From Afipia sp. OHSU_II-C1 (GTDB taxonomy: Bacteria; Pseudomonadota; Alphaproteobacteria; Rhizobiales; Xanthobacteraceae), in assembly GCF_000497575.1 (NCBI RefSeq), contig NZ_APJI01000005.1:1-64000 (forward strand): DNA of 64,000 nt. Direction: 5' to 3'. The position numbers and the translations under genes were made by a program. The first letter of the stretch is position 1. The number at the start of each line of letters is the position of its first letter. A model generated the notes under the pieces. That model had not been told where the DNA came from. It saw only the letters and a list, made by a program, of their open reading frames with translations, and ran no database searches. Below are positions 25,253 through 34,296 of this stretch, piece after piece.

Positions 25253-25933
25253 CTATTTCGACATTGCGCGATAGGCGTCGGAATCGAACTGGCGGCGCCA
25301 TATCACGACCACAATGGCCAACGTGGTTGCGATCAGGACCCATGGGCTGATGAACCATCCGAGATAGCCTAGCGCAAACAGAAAGGCGCGCTGGCCGCGA
25401 TTGAAGTGCCGGCCCGCTGACTGGAACAGTTTTGTGGTCCGCATCACATGCGATTGCGCTTCGGGCGTATCTCGCTTCTCGGCAAACGGCATAGCGCCGA
25501 GCAGGATGGCGACGTAATTGAACAGTCGATAGGCCCAGGAGAATTTGAAGAACGCATAGACGAAGATCACGATCAGCCCGACGCATTTGATCTCCCAGAG
25601 CGCAGGAGAGCTTCGGATGCCGAGCGGCAGCGTAGAGAGCACCGACATGGCCTCTTCGGTCGATCGCAGCAGCGTCAGTCCGCCGCCGATAGCCAGCAAC
25701 GTGGTGGATGCGAAGAAGGCCGTGCCGTTTTGCAACGAGGCCATGATCTGCATGTCGACCATCCGTGCCTCACGGTCGAGGATGCGCCGCACCCACACCT
25801 CGCGATAGATGCTCATGCGGGCGTTCAGGCTGTTGCGTCCATGCGCGGTACGCTCGAGCGTGATCGCATAGACCATCCACGCTAGAACGAAGAACGCGAT
25901 CGCCACGAGGTCGGCAGTTGCAAACAGGTTCAC
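25253..25933 (-). CDS. DUF599-family membrane protein
   Basis: A 226-aa inner-membrane protein with about four spans: ADLVAIAFFVLAWMVYAITL near the start, FFASTTLLAIGGGLTLL, GLIVIFVYAFFKFSWAYRLF, and FLFALGYLGWFISPWVLIATTL near the end. The pattern, including RRILDREARMVDMQIMASLQ between the first two spans, is that of the uncharacterised DUF599 family. The start used is GTG at 25933 preceded by GGAAGG; longer frames to 26041 add an unrelated basic leader overlapping a repeat element. The function is unknown. Confidence 0.82.
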   Translation of the reverse strand: MNLFATADLVAIAFFVLAWMVYAITLERTAHGRNSLNARMSIYREVWVRRILDREARMVDMQIMASLQNGTAFFASTTLLAIGGGLTLLRSTEEAMSVLSTLPLGIRSSPALWEIKCVGLIVIFVYAFFKFSWAYRLFNYVAILLGAMPFAEKRDTPEAQSHVMRTTKLFQSAGRHFNRGQRAFLFALGYLGWFISPWVLIATTLAIVVVIWRRQFDSDAYRAMSK

Positions 25934-25967
25934 GATTCGATGCCTTCCGAGGAACCGTTGCCACGAT

Positions 25968-26015
25968 AGAGCATGAACCGGACAAGTGCGAAGCGGTTTC
26001 GGCTGCTTTGATGGG
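25968..26015. repeat. Degenerate copy of intergenic palindrome
   Basis: The segment starting AGAGCATGAACCGG and continuing AAGCGGTTTCGG resembles the intergenic palindromes at 44836 and 48626 (which begin with GATC-containing arms), but the right arm has decayed (GCTTTGATG). It lies in the divergent spacer between the DUF599 and GST genes. Confidence 0.45.
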
Positions 26016-26072
26016 CCGGTTGCCTGTCGCGCGCCGGGCATGGCAAGGTCGCCTCGCAGGAGAACTCAATCG

Positions 26073-26729
26073 ATGGCCTTGACGCTCGTTATTGGAAACA
26101 AGAACTACTCCTCGTGGTCGATGCGGCCGTGGATGGCGCTGAAAGGTGCCGGAATCGCTTTCGACGAGATCGTCATTCCGCTCTACACCGGCGATGCGGA
26201 CAAGCAGCGCATTCTGAATGTCACCCGGTCGGGCAAGGTGCCGGCGCTGGTCGATGGCGAGATCACGGTCTGGGATTCGCTTGCGATCATCGAGTACGCC
26301 GCGGAGCGCTACCCCGATGCGCGTCTGTGGCCGCAGGATGTCGCTGCCCGCGCTCACGCACGCTCGATCTCGGCGGAGATGCATTCGGGCTTCATGCCGC
26401 TTCGCAACGAATGCGGCATGAACATTCATCGCCCGATCCATTCAAAGCCGCTGTCCGACGACGCCAAGGCGAATATCGCGCGCATCCAGCAGATCTGGAC
26501 CGAGTGCCGGGCCCGGTATGGCGGGCAGGGGCCCTACCTGTTCGGCGCTTTCACTGGCGCGGACGCAATGTTTGCGCCGGTGGTCCATCGCTTTCGAACC
26601 TACGCCATCGATGTAACGCCGCCGGTCCGCGACTATATGGACACAATGCTGGCGGATGCGGCTTTCCGGGAATGGACCGATGCGGCGCTGGCCGAAACGC
26701 TGATGATCGAAAGATTTGAGACCGATTGA
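26073..26729 (+). CDS. Glutathione S-transferase family protein
   Basis: A cytosolic protein of 218 aa. The thioredoxin-like N-domain covers about 1-80: LVIGNKNYSSWSMRPWMAL holds the Ser/Tyr of the active-site region, and GKVPALVDGEITVWDSLAI holds the cis-Pro and the Ser that bind glutathione. An all-helical C-domain follows. It may conjugate or reduce small electrophiles; the substrate is unknown. The ATG at 26073 follows GCAGGAGA, a strong ribosome site, and removes 29 unrelated upstream residues. A YidB-like gene follows 15 bp later. Confidence 0.9.
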   Translation: MALTLVIGNKNYSSWSMRPWMALKGAGIAFDEIVIPLYTGDADKQRILNVTRSGKVPALVDGEITVWDSLAIIEYAAERYPDARLWPQDVAARAHARSISAEMHSGFMPLRNECGMNIHRPIHSKPLSDDAKANIARIQQIWTECRARYGGQGPYLFGAFTGADAMFAPVVHRFRTYAIDVTPPVRDYMDTMLADAAFREWTDAALAETLMIERFETD

Positions 26730-26744
26730 GCCGGGGAGTGCGCC

Positions 26745-27110
26745 ATGGGAATTCTCGACATGCTGACCAGCGTGATGGCGGCGCGCGCGGCAAGCGAACT
26801 CGACCAGACCGTCATTCCGGTGGTCCTCAGTGAGGTGCTCGGCAGCGATCGCCAGGGCGGGCTGTCCGCGATCGTGGCCAGGCTCGAGCAGGCCGGGCTG
26901 GGCGATCAGGTGAAGTCCTGGATCGGCACTGGCCAGAACCCGCCGGTGAGCGCACAGCAGCTCCAGGAGGTGTTGGGCAACGATCTGGTGAGGCAACTTG
27001 CGGTCCGTTTCGGTATTCCGGTGGACCAGCTTTCGACAGTTCTCGCACAGGTTTTGCCGGCGGCCGTCGACCGGGCAAGTCCTGAAGGGACGTTGCCGGT
27101 CACGGCGTAA
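26745..27110 (+). CDS. YidB-like DUF937 protein
   Basis: A 121-aa helical protein. Its features are GILDMLTSVM at the start, LSAIVARLEQAGLGDQVKSW, the glycine-containing turn IGTGQNPPVSAQQLQEVLG, and LAVRFGIPVDQLSTVLAQVL. This is the pattern of the YidB/DUF937 family, whose role is unknown. It has no signal peptide. It starts 15 bp after the GST gene and is probably transcribed with it. Confidence 0.85.
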   Translation: MGILDMLTSVMAARAASELDQTVIPVVLSEVLGSDRQGGLSAIVARLEQAGLGDQVKSWIGTGQNPPVSAQQLQEVLGNDLVRQLAVRFGIPVDQLSTVLAQVLPAAVDRASPEGTLPVTA

Positions 27111-27390
27111 GCTTGCGTTGCTAACGCACTGAACTTGCCCGGGAATCGTTTCGCTGCGCCGATATGGCAAAATTGCGGCGTTGCACCCGGCTGGACCCTG
27201 CCTTGTTGCTCGCGCAAGGCCCTCGAAACACGACCAAGATATTGATAAATAATAGCTATTTCGTCGTTACCCATGTGCTGGTTTATCTGGCAAATGGGGG
27301 CTCCACGTGCTATACACCTGCCGGGCGTCAAACTGGCTCTGCCGGATAACGGCAGGCCGCCAAAATGCGCGTATCGCGTGATGGAGCAGA

Positions 27391-27585
27391 GTGTTGAAGC
27401 ACAAGTACATCGTCGGAGAGACTGTCTATTTCACGGCAAGCAACGTGGCGCGGCCCGCTGCGAGCGGAACCTACGAGGTGATCCGCCTCCTGCCGACAGA
27501 CGGTGACGACTGCCAGTACCGTATCAAGAGCTCGACCGAGGCCTTTGAGCGCGTGGCCAAGGAAAGCCAGCTCGCCGTCGCCTGA
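27391..27585 (+). CDS. Small conserved hypothetical protein
   Basis: A 64-aa protein with an SH3-like, beta-rich pattern: KYIVGETVYFTASNVARPAA, then GTYEVIRLLPTDGDDCQYRIK, ending SSTEAFERVAKESQLAVA. The repeated V-x-V/Y strand spacing and the charged C-terminus resemble small Nitrobacteraceae proteins annotated only as hypothetical. It starts at GTG 27391 (or TTG 27394) after GGAGCAGA. It is upstream of the next membrane protein gene by 70 bp. The function is unknown. Confidence 0.65.
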   Translation: MLKHKYIVGETVYFTASNVARPAASGTYEVIRLLPTDGDDCQYRIKSSTEAFERVAKESQLAVA

Positions 27586-27655
27586 TCAATTCGGCCTGAC
27601 GGAATTTCGCCGCGGTTGCAAGGCTTGGTCTGGTTCGTTGTGAAGGGGACCTTGC

Positions 27656-28630
27656 ATGAACCGGGCCTGGGCCACGTCGATCGAGAACTTTTGGCATTCG
27701 CAGAGCTTGCCGATGTGGCTGACCATTGCCGCAGTGGGCTTCTTTGCGATTGTCCTGCTGGTCACGCTGTTTCGCGCTGAGCGATCGGTCGCGAACGGCG
27801 CGCTCACCGTCATCACTTTGCTGGCCATCGGCATCGCGGTCACCACCATGATGCGCGCATCCGGCGTGAGCGGCGGTTCGCCCGGCGATCTCAAGTTCTC
27901 CATTCAATCCGGAGCATCGCTGCCGGCCCTGGCCTGTCTCGACGGGCTTGCCGGGGAGAGCGTCGAGGCGGCTTGCGAAAAGGCGCTGTTTGCCTCGGCC
28001 GATTCCGTTGCCGCCGGCGTGTCCTATACCGCCGGCCAGATCACGCGGCTGGCCGCTTTCGGCAATGTCGCTGCTGCCAACAAGGTCATGACGCCCGAAC
28101 TCAATACCCTGAGGCGGACGATCGAACGCGACCGTTACGGACTGGTCGCGCAGGTGCTCAAGACGCGGGAGGGATGCTCGCTCTCGGCGCCGTGCCCCTT
28201 CTTCCAGTCCCTGACCAACTCGGGTCAGATCTCATCCAACATGAGTGAAAACCTCTACGACGGCTTTGTCGGCCGCTATGCCGCCGCGTGGAACGCACCG
28301 CCTGCCGCTGTAGCCGGTGCGGGGACGGCTCCTATCGCGGCGCTTGGCACGGCACCGCTGCCGGGCAGGCCGGTGTCGGGCGATTTCCCGAGTGCGGCCT
28401 CGATTCCTCCGATCAACATCATGACGCCTGAGCCGTCTGCGCAGGGTGCTCAAGCCGCTCCGCGCTCGTCGGAGCCCGCAGCCGCACCAGCCTTTCGTAA
28501 CGTCCCGGGCGCGGTCATCAATCCCCAGCCGGCGCCGGCTGCTGCGAAAAAGGCCGCGCCACAGCCACAGAAATCGCGTGCACAAGCTCCCGTGCAGCTT
28601 GCGCCTCCCAAGGAGAGCGATGATAACTGA
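27656..28630 (+). CDS. Hypothetical membrane protein with Pro/Ala-rich tail
   Basis: A 324-aa protein I do not recognise. Two membrane spans lie near residues 20-40 (MWLTIAAVGFFAIVLLVTLF) and 50-68 (ALTVITLLAIGIAVTTMM). A folded domain of about 85-215 has cysteines in ACLDG, AACEKAL and GCSLSAPCPFF, and helices such as GVSYTAGQITRLAAF. From about 215 onwards it is Pro/Ala/Ser-rich with a basic stretch (AAAKKAAPQPQKSRAQ), likely disordered. The cysteine spacing suggests a periplasmic domain stabilised by disulfides, by inference. Neighbours are the small hypothetical gene and the DUF1489 gene. Confidence 0.7.
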   Translation: MNRAWATSIENFWHSQSLPMWLTIAAVGFFAIVLLVTLFRAERSVANGALTVITLLAIGIAVTTMMRASGVSGGSPGDLKFSIQSGASLPALACLDGLAGESVEAACEKALFASADSVAAGVSYTAGQITRLAAFGNVAAANKVMTPELNTLRRTIERDRYGLVAQVLKTREGCSLSAPCPFFQSLTNSGQISSNMSENLYDGFVGRYAAAWNAPPAAVAGAGTAPIAALGTAPLPGRPVSGDFPSAASIPPINIMTPEPSAQGAQAAPRSSEPAAAPAFRNVPGAVINPQPAPAAAKKAAPQPQKSRAQAPVQLAPPKESDDN

Positions 28631-28686
28631 TCGCTCTTCTTTCACCTGAAGCGCGATGTCCTGGCATCGCGCCGGCGATTCCGAAT

Positions 28687-29124
28687 ATGCCGCTTCATCT
28701 CGTCAAGCTCAGCGTCGGTGCCACGTCCATCAAGGATCTTCGGGGCTGGATTGCCGAACGCGTGAAGCAGGCCAAGGCGAAGGGCCAGCCAGCGCGCCAT
28801 ATCCACGTCACCCGGATGTCGCCCAAGCGCGTTGACGAACTGCTCGATGGCGGATCGATCTACTGGGTGATCAAGGGCGAGATCGCCGCGCGTGAGAAGA
28901 TCCTCGGCATCGAGCCGTTCCGCGACAAGGACGGCATCGGACGATGCCGCCTCGTGATGGAGCCCAAGCTGATTGCCGTGTCGCCGCGGCCGATGCGCCC
29001 GTTTCAGGGCTGGCGCTATCTCGATCCGAAAAGCGCGCCGCCCGATCTGGGCAAGGCCGCTGCCGGCGTCGCCGCAATGCCAGAGCCGCTGCGGCGCGAA
29101 CTGCGCGAACTGGGCCTGCTGTAA
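28687..29124 (+). CDS. DUF1489-family protein
   Basis: A 145-aa soluble protein beginning PLHLVKLSVGATSIKDLRGW. It contains HIHVTRMSPKRVDELLDGGS, YWVIKGEIAAREKILGIEPF and LVMEPKLIAVSPRPMRPFQG, and ends GLL. This is the signature of DUF1489, widespread in alphaproteobacteria, without a known biochemical role. Its stop is one base from the convergent panC stop. Confidence 0.87.
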   Translation: MPLHLVKLSVGATSIKDLRGWIAERVKQAKAKGQPARHIHVTRMSPKRVDELLDGGSIYWVIKGEIAAREKILGIEPFRDKDGIGRCRLVMEPKLIAVSPRPMRPFQGWRYLDPKSAPPDLGKAAAGVAAMPEPLRRELRELGLL

Positions 29125-29125
29125 G

Positions 29126-29977
29126 CTACGCCTTGATGTTATCGATCAGCCGGGTCGTTCCGATTTTCGCGGCCACCAGCAGCCGCACCGGTCCATCGTC
29201 AAACGATGAAACCGGTGCGAGCGTTTCCGCGTGCCGCGCCTCGAGATAGTCGAGCGCAAAGCCGGCCTGACGAATGAGATCGGCGCCGTCGGACAGCGCT
29301 GCCTTGAAGCTGTCACCGTCCCGCATCCGCTTCGCCGTAGCCTTGAGTGTGCGAAACAGCACGGTCGCGGTGCTGCGCTGGTCGGGTGACAGGTAGACGT
29401 TGCGCGACGACATCGCGAGGCCGTCTCGTTCGCGGATGATCGCGCCGCCGATCACCTTCACCCCGAGATCGAGATCGCGCGCCATGCGCGTGACCACCTT
29501 GAGCTGCTGAAAATCCTTTTCGCCGAACAGCGCCATGTCCGGGCGCACCTGTGTGAACAGTTTGGCGACAACGGTGGCGACACCGCCGAAGAAATGCGGA
29601 CGGAATTTATCCTCGAGCCCCGCCAGTGCCGGGCCTTCCGGCGCAACTCTGGTTGCGAAGCCGTCCGGATACATCGTCTTCACATCCGGATTCCAGATCA
29701 GATCGACACCCTCTGCCTTGAGACGCGCGAGGTCTTCCTTCCATGTGCGCGGATAGGAGCCGAGATCTTCATGCGCCGCGAACTGCGTGGGGTTCACGAA
29801 GATCGACACGGCGACCTTCTGTGCACGGCGTTTGGCAAGACGAACCAGCGACACATGGCCGTCATGGAGCGCACCCATGGTCGGCACGAGGGCGAGAGTC
29901 GCATTGCGTTTGCCGAGCTCGGCGCGCGCGCGATGAAGGGATGAAAGCGAACGTGCGATGATGGGGGAGCGGGTCAT
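29126..29977 (-). CDS. panC: Pantothenate synthetase
   Basis: Makes pantothenate (vitamin B5) from pantoate, beta-alanine and ATP for coenzyme A synthesis in the cytosol. It is 283 aa, a normal length. The ATP-binding HIGH-like motif is [14 protein letters not shown], followed by SIFVNPTQF. The GEKDFQQL region and the KMSKS-like [13 protein letters not shown] are present. It starts at ATG 29977. panB is not adjacent. Confidence 0.96.
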   Translation of the reverse strand: MTRSPIIARSLSSLHRARAELGKRNATLALVPTMGALHDGHVSLVRLAKRRAQKVAVSIFVNPTQFAAHEDLGSYPRTWKEDLARLKAEGVDLIWNPDVKTMYPDGFATRVAPEGPALAGLEDKFRPHFFGGVATVVAKLFTQVRPDMALFGEKDFQQLKVVTRMARDLDLGVKVIGGAIIRERDGLAMSSRNVYLSPDQRSTATVLFRTLKATAKRMRDGDSFKAALSDGADLIRQAGFALDYLEARHAETLAPVSSFDDGPVRLLVAAKIGTTRLIDNIKA

Positions 29978-30154
29978 TCGTGCCGATGTCTGGAAGCGGG
30001 TGATCGGGGCGCAGTCTTAACAAAGCTGGCGGTGCGAGCCAACGACCACCGGTAGCCCACGCCCGGACCCGCCGATTCATCATGAAGTAGGGTCCATTCG
30101 AATTTTACTTGATTCTTTCTGGACTTGGCCGAAGATATCCACAGGGGTTCACGT

Positions 30155-31075
30155 ATGCTTTTGCAGACGAGTCAGGGGCAATCCGGGTCGGCGCATGTCG
30201 TCGTGCTGGGCAACGAGAAGGGCGGGTCGGGGAAGTCCACCACGGCGCTTCACGTCGCCGTTGCCTTGCTCAAGGCCGGGCAGCGCGTTGCCACCATCGA
30301 TCTCGACTCCCGTCAGAAGAGTTTCACCCGCTACATCGAGAATCGCCGGGCGTGGGCCCAGCGCACGGGCCTGTCCCTCGAACTGCCGCACCACTGCTGC
30401 GTTGCCCTGGGCTCCAGCATGCAGATCGGCGAGAACGAGATGTCGGAGTTCGAGCAGTTCGCCGCCGCGGTCAGCGCGGTGGAGCGGACCTACGATTTCA
30501 TCGTCATCGATACGCCGGGGACCGACAGCTACCTGATGCGTCTGGCACACTCGATGGCCGATACGCTGGTCACGCCAATCAACGACAGTTTCCTCGATTT
30601 CGACGTTCTTGGTTCGGTTGATCCGGCGACCTATTCCGTGATCGGCGAAAGCCACTACGCAACCATGGTGAAGGTTGCGCGCAAGCAGCGCCGCGACCTC
30701 GACGGCGCCAGCACCGACTGGATCGTTGTCCGGAACCGGTTGTCGATGCTTGGATCGCGCAACAAGCAACTGATCGCGGAGGGGCTCGACCAGCTCTCGT
30801 TCCGATTGGGTTTCAGACCGGTCGACGGCTTCGCCGAACGCGTGGTCTATCGCGAGTTCTTCCCGCGCGGCCTGACCGCACTCGACGATCTGGATGAGGC
30901 GACCCTGGGCACCCGCCCGAACATGGCCCATGTGACCGCCCGGGAGGAGGTGACCGGCCTGTTGCGCCACCTGAAGCTTCCGATCGACGAGCGAGGCCGC
31001 CGCCGGGCCGCGACCCGTGCCGAATGGTTCGCCCAGGTGGACCGTCCGCTGGAAAATCACGGGCTTACAGCCTAA
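30155..31075 (+). CDS. mipZ: MipZ-type ParA-like ATPase positioning the division site
   Basis: A 306-aa P-loop ATPase. The deviant Walker A motif is NEKGGSGKSTTALH, the Walker B region is FIVIDTPGTDSYL, and there is an early conserved DLDSRQKSFTRYIENR. The length and the C-terminal part (EGLDQLSFRLGFRPVDGFAE, VVYREFFPRGLT) match MipZ rather than chromosome-partition ParA. In Caulobacter, MipZ forms polar gradients with ParB and blocks FtsZ assembly near the poles. The start is ATG 30155 after CAGGGG. It is monocistronic, with no parB gene next to it, as usual for mipZ. Confidence 0.92.
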   Translation: MLLQTSQGQSGSAHVVVLGNEKGGSGKSTTALHVAVALLKAGQRVATIDLDSRQKSFTRYIENRRAWAQRTGLSLELPHHCCVALGSSMQIGENEMSEFEQFAAAVSAVERTYDFIVIDTPGTDSYLMRLAHSMADTLVTPINDSFLDFDVLGSVDPATYSVIGESHYATMVKVARKQRRDLDGASTDWIVVRNRLSMLGSRNKQLIAEGLDQLSFRLGFRPVDGFAERVVYREFFPRGLTALDDLDEATLGTRPNMAHVTAREEVTGLLRHLKLPIDERGRRRAATRAEWFAQVDRPLENHGLTA

Positions 31076-31408
31076 TTTCGAGGCGTTGCGCCCGGTTTCG
31101 CAGCGGTTCCCAGTTCTCGGTTCCGCCGCCCAGGCTCAAATTGTTGATCTAGGCCAAGAACTTTTCAGCCAATTCGTGCTTGGTTATTCATGACCCGTAG
31201 ACGAAAGCACGCATCCAGGTGCCATTGGCATGTTTGATGCATTGCACAATTTACTGGTCTAGGTCAGACACATGACGGGAAATTAAGTTGGTTTGTCGCT
31301 AGTCTGTCATCATCTATCTAGACAAGTGCGAAGGATTCTAAAACACTGTGTTGTGAAGGGCAGTCTGGACCAGGATTCCGGCTGATACCTGACAGGTTCG
31401 AGGACGAG
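31076..31408. other. Intergenic region after mipZ
   Basis: A 333-bp spacer without a credible reading frame. The right half (from about 31180) is less GC-rich than its surroundings and must contain the promoter of the alpha/beta hydrolase gene. I see no strong terminator for mipZ and no tRNA or known riboswitch pattern. Confidence 0.45.
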
Positions 31409-32260
31409 ATGAAGCGCGGAATTTTCATCCTGCTTGGTCTGTTTGCGATCGTGGTCGTCGCATACTTCACCGCGAGCAAATGGGCGATCCGTCACGAGAC
31501 GCTGACGTTCTACGATGCTGCGCGTAACCGCCAGATCGACGTCGCGATTGCCGTGCGCCGGGACAAGGAGATGCAGGCAAATGCCGGCATGCTGACCTTG
31601 CCAGTCGCCGTCGTTAATCACGGCAATACCGTCAAGTTCACCGAGTATTCCTTCCTTGCCAACGTGCTCGCCGCCCGCGGGTATTTCGTGACGAGCATTC
31701 AACACGATCTGGCCGGCGATGCGCCCTTGGTCACCAAGGTGGGCGAGTTGTATGTCGGCCGCCTGCCGGTCTATCAGCGCGGCGTGGCGAACATCGAATT
31801 CATTGTCGATCAGATGCGGAAGATTCAGCCTAACGCGAATTACGATCAGCTTACGCTGGTTGGACATTCGAACGGTGGCGACATCTCGATGTATTTCGCC
31901 AAGATGCATCCGGATAACGTGAAGAAGATTGTCACGCTCGACAATCTTCGCGTGCCGTTCCTGACCGAAGGCAAATTCAAGATTCTCTCGTTCCGTTCGA
32001 AGGATCCGGTGTTCAAGGCCGACCCTGGCGTCGTGCCTGATGACGATACGTGCGAGCAGTCTGGTATCACTGTGGTCAACACAGGTTTCCAGCATACCGA
32101 CATGAGCGATCGCGGACCTGACAATGTGAAGACATCGATTCAGGGTGTCCTCGACAAGTTCCTGGAAAACGAGAGCAAGCTTGGGCCGGTCGATACGACC
32201 AAGAAGATCGCCGTGCCGAAGCCCGACTCCGTGGCGCAGGTCGCTCCTCCTATCAACTAA
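31409..32260 (+). CDS. Membrane-anchored or exported alpha/beta hydrolase
   Basis: A 283-aa protein. An N-terminal hydrophobic segment covers residues 5-22 (IFILLGLFAIVVVAYFTA), a signal anchor or uncleaved signal. The alpha/beta-hydrolase fold has the oxyanion region VAVVNHGNT and the nucleophile elbow LVGHSNGGD with Ser in GHSNG. A late Asp lies in KDPVFKADPG, and a late His in GFQHTDMSD completes a plausible triad. An ester or peptide substrate in the periplasm is likely but unidentified. The tail (GPVDTTKKIAVPKPD) looks disordered. The gene stands alone. Confidence 0.85.
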   Translation: MKRGIFILLGLFAIVVVAYFTASKWAIRHETLTFYDAARNRQIDVAIAVRRDKEMQANAGMLTLPVAVVNHGNTVKFTEYSFLANVLAARGYFVTSIQHDLAGDAPLVTKVGELYVGRLPVYQRGVANIEFIVDQMRKIQPNANYDQLTLVGHSNGGDISMYFAKMHPDNVKKIVTLDNLRVPFLTEGKFKILSFRSKDPVFKADPGVVPDDDTCEQSGITVVNTGFQHTDMSDRGPDNVKTSIQGVLDKFLENESKLGPVDTTKKIAVPKPDSVAQVAPPIN

Positions 32261-32424
32261 CCGTCTGATCGCTCGGTTACCGATGCGCCGGGCTGCCCGG
32301 CGCGTCGCACGTTTGCGTGAAACAACACCTTCGCACGCGATTCCCGCTTGCTCTCGCCATATTCCATTGGTGGCATGACTTCTGCTTGGTTCGTTGCGTC
32401 TAAGTGGCAAGCGAGGTGAGAGTC

Positions 32425-32607
32425 ATGGCCGTCAGCAACTCTTTTCAATCTCCCAGCCTGGTGCCGTCGGCGCGGGACCGGATCACTTCAGTCATCAGTG
32501 ACGATGAATGCATGTCGCGTCTTGCGCGCGCCGTGGCTGAGCACGATGACCGGCGGCTCCGCGAAGTCGCGGAGCTCATCGGACGGCTTGCGGTGCCGAT
32601 CGAGTAG
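32425..32607 (+). CDS. Small hypothetical protein upstream of VWA gene
   Basis: A 60-aa protein starting MAVSNSFQSPSL at ATG 32425, preceded by GAGGTGAG. The second half is a charged amphipathic helix (DECMSRLARAVAEHDDRRLRE, EVAELIGRL). No family is recognised. It is followed by an inverted repeat and then the VWA-like gene. Because of its good ribosome site and its conserved-looking helical part I regard it as real, but the evidence is limited. Confidence 0.5.
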   Translation: MAVSNSFQSPSLVPSARDRITSVISDDECMSRLARAVAEHDDRRLREVAELIGRLAVPIE

Positions 32608-32617
32608 GGCGGTCCTC

Positions 32618-32652
32618 AAGCGGTTTCCGGCCGGAGAATTGACCAACCGCTT
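32618..32652. repeat. Inverted repeat between small gene and VWA gene
   Basis: AAGCGGTT (32618-32625) and AACCGCTT (32645-32652) form a perfect 8-bp inverted repeat around 19 bp. It lies 42 bp before the VWA-like gene. It could be an operator or an RNA hairpin; no T-run follows. Confidence 0.5.
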
Positions 32653-32693
32653 CCCGCGCTCCACATAGGACTCGCACCCAACTGCGAGTTCCC

Positions 32694-33434
32694 ATGACGC
32701 GCGATCCGACCATCCCGAAATCCGGCGAGCAGCCCCTTACAGGGCGTAATCGCACGGATGCGCAGACATCGGCGTCGGCGGACATCGCAGCGTTTGTTGC
32801 CAAGGCGCGCGCCATGACCCCCGGCAAGGCGGGCACGGGCCGGCTTATCTTTGCGCTGGACGCGACCATGAGCCGCCAGCCGACATGGGACATGGCGTGC
32901 CAGCTTCAGGCCGACATGTTCCGCGAGGCCGGCAGCATTGGCGGGCTCTCCGTTCGCCTCGTCTACTATCGCGGCCTGAGCGAATGCCGTGCGAGTCCGT
33001 GGATCTCGGACACGGCGCATCTCGCGAGACTCATGAGCAAGATCGACTGCCAGGGTGGACAGACCCAGCTTGGCCGCGTGCTGGCGGATGCTCGGCGCGA
33101 GGCTGTGGCCTCTGGTGTGCGAGCCATCGTGTTCGTGGGCGATGCGATGGAAGAAAACGTCGATGCGCTGTGCGCCACTGCCGGTGAACTCGGCTTGCTC
33201 AAGGTGCCGTGCTTCATGTTTCAGGAAGGCAACGATCCGGCGGCGGAGGCGGCGTTCCGTGAGATCGCGCGGCTGACGGGCGGGGCGTGGTGCCGCTTCG
33301 ATATGGGCTCGGCGGCGCAATTGCGCGAACTTCTCCGTGCGGCGGCAGCCTATGCCGCGGGCGGCCGGGACGCTCTGATGAGGCTGGCGAAGAATACCTC
33401 GGGCGCTGCGGCCCTGCTCGGGCAAATGAAGTAG
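32694..33434 (+). CDS. VWA-domain-like protein
   Basis: A 246-aa soluble protein with a von Willebrand A-type Rossmann fold starting near residue 48. The first strand and metal site read RLIFALDATMSRQPTWDMA, where DATMS fits the DxTxS form of a MIDAS. A second conserved strand is VRAIVFVGDAMEENVDAL, and a third is VPCFMFQEGNDPAAEAAFRE. The N-terminal 40 residues are polar and probably flexible. Such proteins bind partner proteins through Mg2+. It sits between a 60-aa protein gene and a membrane J-domain gene in the same direction. The function is unknown. Confidence 0.78.
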   Translation: MTRDPTIPKSGEQPLTGRNRTDAQTSASADIAAFVAKARAMTPGKAGTGRLIFALDATMSRQPTWDMACQLQADMFREAGSIGGLSVRLVYYRGLSECRASPWISDTAHLARLMSKIDCQGGQTQLGRVLADARREAVASGVRAIVFVGDAMEENVDALCATAGELGLLKVPCFMFQEGNDPAAEAAFREIARLTGGAWCRFDMGSAAQLRELLRAAAAYAAGGRDALMRLAKNTSGAAALLGQMK

Positions 33435-33561
33435 GCCCGCGAAGGCGCGGCGTTATTTCGCAATATGTCGGCTTAACAAATCCCGATATCACCATAGATC
33501 AGGTATGCGTGTCGGTGGCACACACTGCTGCCGAGAGATTTGCAAGGATGATCAAAGGCCC

Positions 33562-34296
33562 ATGCCAACCCTGATCGCAGGCATCGTTGCCGTCGCGCTG
33601 CTTTATGTGGCGCTGAACATCATCAAGGGCGCCGATCCGAAATGGCTCGCGAAAATCATCCGCGGCGGCGGCGGCGTGGTGACGTTGGCCGCTGCCCTGT
33701 TCATTGGGGCTCGAGGCGAACTCGCAGTGGCGATCCCGCTTGGCATTTTCGGCGCGGGTCTGCTCGGCTGGTCGCCGTTCGGTGCGCAACTCGGTTCGGC
33801 CTGGGGCAACTATGGCCCCGGCGCGTGGAAATCACAGGGGCAGAAGTCCCAGGTAAGGTCCCAGTTTATAGAGATGACGCTCGACCACGACACCGGAGCG
33901 CTTGAGGGGCTGATTACTGCCGGACCCGAAGCGGGGCGTGTACTGGACGAGTTCACGCTCGACGAACTCATTGCTCTTGCGCGAGGGTTCGACGCCGAGA
34001 GCTGGGCGCTTCTGGAAAGCTATCTGGACCGCCGGTTTCCCGCCTGGCGTGAGCACGCGCAGGGCGAGGGGGCAGGCCGGGGTGGAAGCGAGGATCGCCG
34101 CGCGGCGCCGGGTGGAAAAATGACGGCGGAGGAGGCCTATCAGATCCTTGGCCTGAAGCCGGGTGCGGGGCGTGACGAAATCAGCCGGGCTCATCGTGGG
34201 CTGATGAAGAAACTGCATCCCGACCAGGGGGGCTCGACGTACCTCGCTGCCCGTGTGAACGAAGCCAAGGACACTCTTCTTCGCAATCATCGCTGA
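33562..34296 (+). CDS. Membrane J-domain protein
   Basis: A 244-aa protein. One or two N-terminal membrane segments (about 2-20 and 35-75, including VVTLAAALFIGA and AIPLGIFGAGLLG) precede a soluble part. The C-terminus is a J domain of about 60 residues, MTAEEAYQILGLKPGAGRDE, then HRGLMKKLHPDQGGS with the HPD motif that activates Hsp70. The arrangement resembles mitochondrial TIM14/Pam18 and bacterial DjlA-type proteins, where a tethered J domain recruits DnaK to the membrane. The start is ATG 33562. It follows the VWA-like gene by 127 bp, and co-expression is likely but not certain. Confidence 0.85.
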   Translation: MPTLIAGIVAVALLYVALNIIKGADPKWLAKIIRGGGGVVTLAAALFIGARGELAVAIPLGIFGAGLLGWSPFGAQLGSAWGNYGPGAWKSQGQKSQVRSQFIEMTLDHDTGALEGLITAGPEAGRVLDEFTLDELIALARGFDAESWALLESYLDRRFPAWREHAQGEGAGRGGSEDRRAAPGGKMTAEEAYQILGLKPGAGRDEISRAHRGLMKKLHPDQGGSTYLAARVNEAKDTLLRNHR

